Below are positions 22,601-31,600 of a stretch of DNA of 64,000 bases, one piece after another; within the stretch, counting starts at the first letter, position 1; each line of letters starts with the position of its first letter. The notes under the pieces are model-generated. The model was not told where the DNA came from and did not search any database. It saw only the letters and a list, made by a program, of their open reading frames with translations. Source of the DNA: Prorocentrum cordatum (lineage: Eukaryota; Sar; Dinophyceae; Prorocentrales; Prorocentraceae); the NCBI GenBank assembly GCA_963575745.1, contig CAUYUJ010016286.1, forward strand, positions 1-64,000. Reading direction: 5' to 3'. The position numbers and the translations under genes are program-made.

Positions 22601-25600
22601 GGAGGCCTCTCGGAGCTCTCTTGAGGTCTCTTGGAGGCCTCCTGGGAGCCTGGAGAGCCGCCCGAAAGCTATCCTGGGTTGCTTGGGGGATTATTGGGTC
22701 TTTCTTTTACGTTCTAAGGGCTTCTTAAGGTCGTCTTGGGCTGTCTTTGGGCATGTTGGGAGCTCCCGGGGAGTCCGGGAAGCGCGGTACCGGAAACGTA
22801 ACCCAGATGTGAGCGAGGTGCAGGACGCTCCGAGAGGGAGCCCCGCGTATCTGGTTATGTTACATATCATCCGCCACCGTGCCTCCGGACACGAAGTGGG
22901 TGTGCCCTCAGGTCCCTTGCCGAATCCTCTGAGCCTCAATCCTCACTCATACAAGACGCCTCTAACCCATAACCCATAACCCAGAGCCGTTTCTCCGTGT
23001 CCCCCTTCTCCTCCTCCTACTGCCCGAGACCCTCTGGCGGTGGCGGCGAACAGACACCAAACAAATATCACTCGCCTTTTCACCCCTTCGCAGCTTCTAC
23101 TACCCCCAGATTGGCATAAACAAGGGGTCGGCGGTGTGGCGTAAGCCTAAGAATCCTCTGAGCCTCAATCCTCACTCATGCGGAGTCTTCACAGGGCCCA
23201 GACCCCAGAATTCCGAAATCTCCTGGGGCCTCCCGCGTGCCTCCCGAGGCTTCCAGCGCGTCCCCGGGGCTTCCCCGTGCCCCCCCGGGCTCTGGCGAGC
23301 GGTGGCGCGTGAACTTCTCAAGCCCCAGAGGTCCCCAGGACGGGCCAAGAGGGCCCCGAGAGGCCTGCAAGACGGCCCAAAGAAGGCCCCGAGGCAACAC
23401 AGGATCAGCCCAAGACGGCCAAATGGCCCCCAGACGGCCGAAGAGGCCTCCAAGACGGCCCGCGAGGCTTCCAAGAGGCCTCCCCCAGAGGGCCCCGAGA
23501 GGCAACAATCAGTGATTTCCCAAAGATGTTTGAATAATTTCGGCCTTTTCGCCTGTTCGGCTTTCCGACTCTCGACGCCATTCCAAGAGGCGCCCAAGAT
23601 CGCCCAGAAAAGGCCCAAGAGGCCTCTAAGTGGGCCTCAAAATGGCCCAAGAGCGCCCCAAGACGGCCCAAGAGGCGCTTCAGACGTCCCAGGAGGGCCC
23701 CAAGACGGCTCCAGAAGGAGCCTAAGAGAGAGAACACGAACTGAAAATCCAAGCCTTCCACCCCAAAAGGCCCCCAAGAGGCCCCAACAGGCGCCCAGGA
23801 GGCACCAAGAGGCCCCGAAGAGGCCCCCAAGAGAACCCAAGAAACCCCATAGAGATCCAAAAGAGGTCCCAAGAGGCCCCAAAACGGCTTCCAAGAGGCG
23901 TCCAAAATGCCTCCAAGAGGCCCCCCAATGGCCCCAAAACTGCCTCCAAGACGCCCCCGAGAGGCCTCCCACGAGATCCCAACGAACATCCAATAGGCTC
24001 CATAGGCACGGTGGCGGGATGAACCGAAGGCCATTAGATGTACTTACATGACCGCCCATCGGGTGATAAAGAGGTGGATAAAGAGGTTGGGGGGAGCGGA
24101 AATAACCAACTGCTGGCAACTGCAATGGATGTGATGATGACGATGTTGGTGACGATGGATCCATCCCAGAATCGATCTCACTCGATCGATCTCACAACCG
24201 ATCTCAAAATCGATCTCACTCAACGGATCTCGCGATCGATCCCACAGTCGATCTGACTATCGATCTCACTATCGATCTTACAATCGATCTTACTATCGAC
24301 CTCACTCGACCAATCTCACTGTCGATGTCTCATTACCTGAAGCGAATTCGATCGACCTCGCAATCGAGCTCACAATCGATCAAACTATCAATCTCACTGC
24401 CGATCTCGCAACCGACCGCTCTATTGAACTCGCTATCGATTGCACTATCAATGCAACTATCGATCTCACTATCCATCGCACTGCCGCTCGCAAGATCGAT
24501 GCAACTACCAATATCACGATCGACCTCACGATCGATCCAACTATCGATTTCACGACCGATCTGATCACATATCGGTCGTTATCGATCTCACTATCGATCT
24601 CTAACTATGGACCGGGACACCATCGGGAAACCACGGGACACCACTGGGACACCGCAAGACAGCACGGGACACCACGGGACAACACGAGACACCATCGGGA
24701 CACCACGGCGGGATACAGCGGGACTTCATCGGGACACCGCGGGACAAAATGGCGGTATATCCCCAGCCACACCGCGCCCACTGGAGGGGCCTCACTTTTG
24801 CATCCGAATCGCCCCAGCGGGGGGGGATAATTCCTCTTGCGCGCCGACGACGAGACACCGCGGGACACCATCGGGACACCGCGAGACACCACGGCGGAAC
24901 ACCCCGGGCTACCGCGCGCACACCGGAGGGCTGGACTTGTACATCCGAATTGCCCTGGCGACGGCGGGATCATTACTCTCGCGCGCCCGCGCACCTTCGC
25001 CTCGCCTGGACGCATGACACGAACACGAAATCGAAACCGATTTCCCAGTGGGTGGGTCTCCGTTTCACTTCGAACTCACCCCCTCACCTCCGATATGCAC
25101 CTACAGGACCACCCTTCGGGTGAGAAGGTCTCACGATGCATTGATCTTACTATCGATTGCACTCTCTTTCCATTGATCTATCCATTGATCTCAATTTCGA
25201 TGTCACTCTCGATCTCACTATCGATCTCACTATGGGTGTCCCACGGGTGTCCCGTGGGATGTCCCGTGTGTGGTGTCCCACGGGTGTCCCGTGGGTGTGC
25301 CGTGGTGTCCCGTGGATGTCCCGTGGTGGCACTATGGTGGCGTTCTCACAATCGATCTCACTACGGGTGCCCTGCGGGTGTCCTGGGTGTGGTGTCCCGC
25401 AAGTGTCCCGTGGGTGTCCCGTGGTGTCCCGCGGGTGTCCCGTAATAGTCCTGGGGGTGTCCCACGGAGACCACGGAACACCACGTGACAACAGCGAGAC
25501 CAAGCGAGGCCAAGCGAAGGAAAGCGAGTGACCACCGGCAGGGCACCGCCCTCCGGCCACGCCACCCCGCAGCGAGGCCAAGCGAGGCCAAGCGAAGGAA

Positions 25601-28600
25601 AGCAAGCCCAAACAAGCGGCGACCGGCGGAACACCGCCCCCCCGGGCCACGGCCCTCCGCTGGCACACGCCCGCACAGCTTCGCGTCGCCCGCACGCAAG
25701 ACACGAACACGAAACCGATTTCCAAGGGGGGGGTCTTCGTTTCACTTCAATGTCACCCTCCGACTTGCGATCCATAGTCGTAACCACTCTCTCTCCCTGA
25801 CTCATTATATCGTTGTCTACTCCGCCTCCCTTTCTCTCTGTTAATAGAGAGGTGTGTGTTACTACCACGCCTACTCTTTCTTCCCTCAAGGTTCGATCTC
25901 CCCTCAGCTCTCCGACCTGTATTATGCATCCCCTCTGCTGAACAATGCTTTCTGCTCTCTGATCTGTCGTCATCACGCTCTATGTTATCCCCAAAATCAC
26001 ATTGTGCATCTGGTCGCAAACACCCAGGAGAACTTGATAACCTAAAACAAACCGAACCATGAGCCCTGGACCCAGAACATGAACACGAAAGACCACTGGC
26101 CGCCCAATGCATTTGGCCCAGCCACTGTCGTCTACTCGTTCAGTCTCCGAAAGGACCCCTTCAGTGCAAACACTGATTGGGAAACCACTCTCTCTGTTCA
26201 ATGTGTACTTGATACGTCATCTCTCTCACTCTGTCTATGTGTGTATGCGCTTGTAAAGGTGAATGTGTATATGCATGTGCCTATATATAAATATAAATGT
26301 CTCTACGGTGTGCCACTCTCTATCTCGATTCGGATTCTGTGCACGCATATCTGTATGTATTCCCATTCCAAAGATACAACTATGACGCGTGCATTTCAAA
26401 ATGGTAAACTACGAAATCTCTGAATGTTGCTCTTTACTTTATGATATGGGCTCTTCGAACTACACTTTCTACTATCTCATTCTGACCGTGGCCGCAAATA
26501 CATCGGCACTTGGTCGCAATTTTGGAATAGAAAATCCGGGAATCTTACAACACTGGGAAATCCAGACCGGGAACAGAGAACCCAGGAACCTGGAGGCCTG
26601 GCGGTCTGGATATCGAGGCGCAATCGCACGCGGTCCAATTCATGCCTCCTCTGGGTCACGGCCGAGGACTCCTGCCAACGAGGCCGTGGATACTGATGTT
26701 TCCATCTCAAACCATGCTTGTCGGACCCCCAGAAGCAATCCCTCGCATACTCAGTGGAATCACATTCTGCTGGACACAAGCTCCCGGCAAGGCCGAGAGG
26801 CCGCAGAATTCCGAGAAGGTCTGGCACCAGAACGAGCCAATGAAGTCTCACCGGTACTGGTGCTATTTCTCTCTCCCTGTATCCTCCTCGTTAAACTCTG
26901 CCAGCTCCTTCTCGCGAATCGCGGTAGCCTCGTCAAGCGACTTCTGGTGCTTTGCCACCTCCTGCTCAGCATTCTTTATTTCCGTGTTCAGCTGCGCACT
27001 GGACGCCGTGTCCTCCTCGATGGAGGCCTCGAGGGCGGCGATTCGTTCCTCCGCCTCCTTAATCGCTTTCGTCTTCTCTCTGTCGTTGGTTTCGCACCAA
27101 CAGGCAAGCTTGTCGTAGATCTCCTCGTCCTCATCCTGCTCTTTCTGCAAGGTATTGAGCATGTCCTTGAGGATGGAAATCACCTGGCAGCCAGTCATAA
27201 TCGAAACATGACCGTGCATGCCCACAACCAGGCCGCTCAGCGTGGGAGCGAGTAGGGAGGCCCTCTCGGGGTCAGCACTGGGTTTCCAACCTGGTCATGA
27301 ATGGCCAAGAGGGACGTCCTCCTCCTCCTCCTCCTCTTCCTCCTCCTCCTCCTCCTCATCCTCCTCCTCCTCCTCCTCCTCCTCCTCCTCCTCCTCCTCC
27401 TCCTCCTCCTCCTCCTCCTCCTCCTCCTCCCTCTCTAACAGGCACTACCGACACGCTCGGCCAGGCCAACCCTGGGCCCCAGGCTGGCGCATAGAGGACA
27501 CGAACTAGAGCCAAGGAGGCCCATCTACTCTCTCCAGGCCACGACTGCAAATGGGCATGGAAGAGAACCGCCTGACATTCGAAGGCCGAGGCCCAACGAC
27601 GTGAAGAGATGACACCAACAGAGAACCCGACCCCTACAAACATGCATTGCATTTTCCAGGGCTGAGTCCTCCGATCAAGGCCATCTCTCGAATCGCAAGC
27701 CACAAGTCGGGACTGGTCTGGCCTGCTCAGTGACCTGTCGAACAAGCGCAGCTGACCCCAAAACCTGCAGGACCCTCTTCGAAACGCACGCCAATTTTCT
27801 CCCAGGGAACCCGATCCGGGGGATGGACAGTCAAATCCCACTGTAAGGATGACATGGGTCTAAGTATGAAGAAGCTTGGACGTCCACAAATAATCAATGG
27901 ACTGGGGCAAACAAGTCGAGGATAGATCGCTATGTTGCCCAGGCGGCACGGACGCACGGGGCACCCCTGTTATAACACTGCATCCCATTGCTGATCAGGA
28001 CCCCGGAGGTATCCAAAGGTACAGCTGGCAACAAGTGGCAAACAACATCCGAAAAGGCAAGTCCTTCTCAATGGCAGCACGTGCTCTAGACATCTCGCTC
28101 CCTCTCTCTCTCACTCCCTCTCTCTCTCTCTCTCTCGCTCGGTTTGTTGGTGTTTTGTTTCTCTCTCTCTCTCTATCTCTTTCTCGCTTGGCCTCTCGTG
28201 CTGCGGCCGAGCGACCTCCCAGCGTGTCGCTGCGCGCGACCGCTAAATAAAATTAGCCTCGCGAAGGGCCCAACACGTGCAGTGGGCGGACAACGAGGTA
28301 CTCTCCACATGCACTGCGCGCAGCGGGCGGGGGCGTATGGATATGAGGGCTGCGGGGCAAGCGCACAAAGACGCGAAACTAATCCTTGTGACCCACGAAC
28401 GTACCGTCATGGGCGGGAGGCACTCTGTGAACTTGCTCACATGAGCCGTGCGTCGGTGGAGCTCCCCGTGTGGCACGATCCGTAAGAGGGGTGTGTCGAA
28501 TTGGGCTGGAGAATGCGCGGGGACGAGGACGAGGAGGAGAAAGACCAGTGTCAATACAAGACGCATGGACGATGTAGCAATAAAACCCTCCCTCACATTT

Positions 28601-31600
28601 CCTTCTTCAATGGCCCCTACAAAACATACATGTTCACTGCTGGAAGTGCCCCGTTGGAAAACATCCGTCTGAGAATCCCCCATCGCGCCAAATCACGATG
28701 ACTTGGACTTCAACGCCGCGAATCCACTTTATTGTTGCGTCCTGGCGATCCTGCATCGTTCCAGAACACCATTGCAGAGACTTGTTGCGTCCCGGCAAAC
28801 CTAAACAGTGCCGACTCACCCGTTCTAGGATGTCAACCATACGCGCCCGTCAAGATGGCGTAAACATTTGAAACTAGCGTCCGCGGCACTATAATGATAA
28901 TCACATCTGGGATCACAACTAATATACATATAAACCGTTTCTGGCCGCCGGGAGCCCTAAATTCTGACCATCGCAACCTTTCTCCAGGTAGGAGATTAAA
29001 CAACACCCCCGACTACTGCTTGAATAGTTCGCGTCATCCGTTTTTTCCCCTTCTCCTCGTCATCGCCGTCACCATCCCCTCGCGTCCTCCTCGCTGTCAT
29101 CATGGCAAGTCATTATTTTTGTCACATGCTCTGGGGTTTGATACTCTGGCGAGGTCTGCTGCTTGAAATGGGCGATTCGCGCTCGTGGTTCGGGGGTCTA
29201 TTGTTGGAGCGGCCGGCGGTTTGCAATCGGGTCTGGGGTGCAACGCGATCAGGTTCGGTTCGTGACAGGCACGCGCCTGCGGCAGGTTGGCCCGCGCAGC
29301 ACCGGGTAAACCGAGGCCGCCCTAGGAACATATTGCGTTCCAAAATCGTTGTTGTCGTGCCTCCGCGATCAGCGGCCGAATCATTCCTTGCTTCGCAGCG
29401 CCACGCACCATCACCTTACTCGTCGTTTGCTTCCCTGTTTCTTCCCTCTAGTAAAGGAGGGCAAGAAGAGGAGGGGAGGACGGAGAGGGAGGAGGCAGGA
29501 GGGGCCGGGGAGAAAGAGGACGCGGGCAGAGTAGGAAGAGGGGGGCGAGGAAATGGGAGGAGGAAGGATGAGGAGGAGAGGAGAGGGGAGGAATGGCGGA
29601 CGAGACAGACCAGGCGCAGACCGCAATGCAACTCAACGGGGAGATCGTGCGTCCGTCTCGCGGCCACTTGCGTTTCCTTTCGCATTATGCATGTTCTTAT
29701 TGGGGAGAAACAAACCGCGCTTGCAAGGCAAACACCAGAGGACATTAGGCACATCGCGGGGCTGTTTTTCCAGCTAGGCGCAGAAACAAACGATTTCAAC
29801 TAGGCCCCCTGTGATTGCGCAGTCGAAAACGCGCTTGGAGACCCCGCAGGGCCATTCCTGGAACATCAACTGAGGCCCTTCGGTTTCGCCCGGGTCCCTC
29901 CCGAAGGCTTTCGATGTCCACTATCGCGCCGCGCCAGCGGTCATCGTGAGGCGCAGAGACCAGACGCAAACCGCCACGTCGAGAAGGCAAAAGGTTCATG
30001 GACACAGCTCGATTGTCAAATCGTCATATGAATTTTTGGGGGGTCAGTGGGCGTCTTGCGGCCTCCCCAATCCGTTCAGTGGAGGCACGGAGGAGTGTTT
30101 TGGCGTGTGTTGGAGGCCATGCGGGCCCGAATCAATCCGCGCGCCGCTTGTCAGCAGGCAGGCCCTCCAGGGGGAGGGCCAACCGATGCCGCAGGCCCCA
30201 GCCGGCCCCAAGAGGCGACGATGTCAGGGCATTCCGGGCACGATGTTGGTATACGCCACACCCCTTACCAAGACCCAACGGCCGCTTATACACCAAAAAC
30301 ACATATACACCAAACCCGCCAGATCGGTGTACACCACTCACCACATATGATACCAGAGAATCCCCAATCAAAGTCTGTTCAGGGCTATAAGGCTGTGGGG
30401 CGACTGGGCTATAGGGATATAGGGCTATAGGACTACAGGGCCATAGAGCTTTACGTCTATAGGGCTATAGGACTATAGGGCTATACGCCTATAAGGTTAT
30501 AGAGATGTAGGAATATAGGGCTATAGTGCTATAGGGCTATGAAGATGTAGGGCTATGGGGCGATACGGCTATATGACCATAGGGCCATAGGATGCAGGGC
30601 TATGGGGCTAGGGGGCTATAGAACTACAAGGATATAGAGCTATAGGGCTATCAGGCACTAGGGCTAGATGGCTATAGTGCTATAGGGCCATAGGGCTATA
30701 GGGCAATTTGACTATTGGGCTATAGGGCTATAGGGCTGCAGGGCCATAGGGCTATAGGGCTATGGGGCTATAGGGCTATAGGGCTATAGGACTATAGGGC
30801 TGTAAGGCGATGTGGCTGTAGGGCTATAGGACTATTAGGACTCCTGCAGACGCAAGCACTGCTTGGGGAAAAAACGAATGCGCGTATACACAGGCTATCA
30901 GGACCCCTGCAGAGGCGAGCTCTGCTTAAATGATATACACCGATGGCCTGGCCGCGGTGTCCCCGCTGGGGGCAGGGTCGGCTGGGCCCAATGGTATCGG
31001 GGAAGCACGAACAGTTGAACCGTCAGATCGCGAAGGGCTTTGGCTCCCAGGGGGCTCGTGGAAATTCTTGGGACGTTTCGGGCCTTCTCGTGCGGCGATG
31101 GGGCCTGGTGAGACTGCGTCGGGGGCAATCGGGTCCCGCCGCGGCCATATTGGGCGCTCATGAGCAACAACGTCCGGATATGTGGACACGTCGAGAAACA
31201 TCGGCTAAATGTCGTAGACGGCCCGGCCCCTCCCGGCACAGATGCCCCGAAACGCGGCACGGGGTCGCGAGGCAGGGGCGTGCCAGTGAGTGGGGGGAGG
31301 GTGTCTGGAAGAAGACGATCCCTCACGGTGCGCACGCGTCCGGGGCGTGGAACTGCCTGCGGCAGGTGGCAGTTGCGTCTCCAATCCCGCTGCTCCTCCA
31401 CATCCCCTCCCTCTTACCACCGTGGACGGTCCTGCCCCGCCCTCTCCCGTCCTCCTCCCCCCTCGTCGCTCTCATCCGTGCTCCGTTCTCCTGCTGCTCG
31501 CCCACCCTGCCCTCGTGGCCCGTCTCCGTTCACGTTCCCCGCCCGCTCTCGAACTCTCCCTCCCCGCCCCCCTCCCCCATCACCGCTCCTTCCCCCGCTT

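Noticed and set aside
22964-22984. AACCCATAACCCATAACCC as a telomere fragment
   Set aside because: Only about three units, with CAT in place of the expected TAAA pattern.
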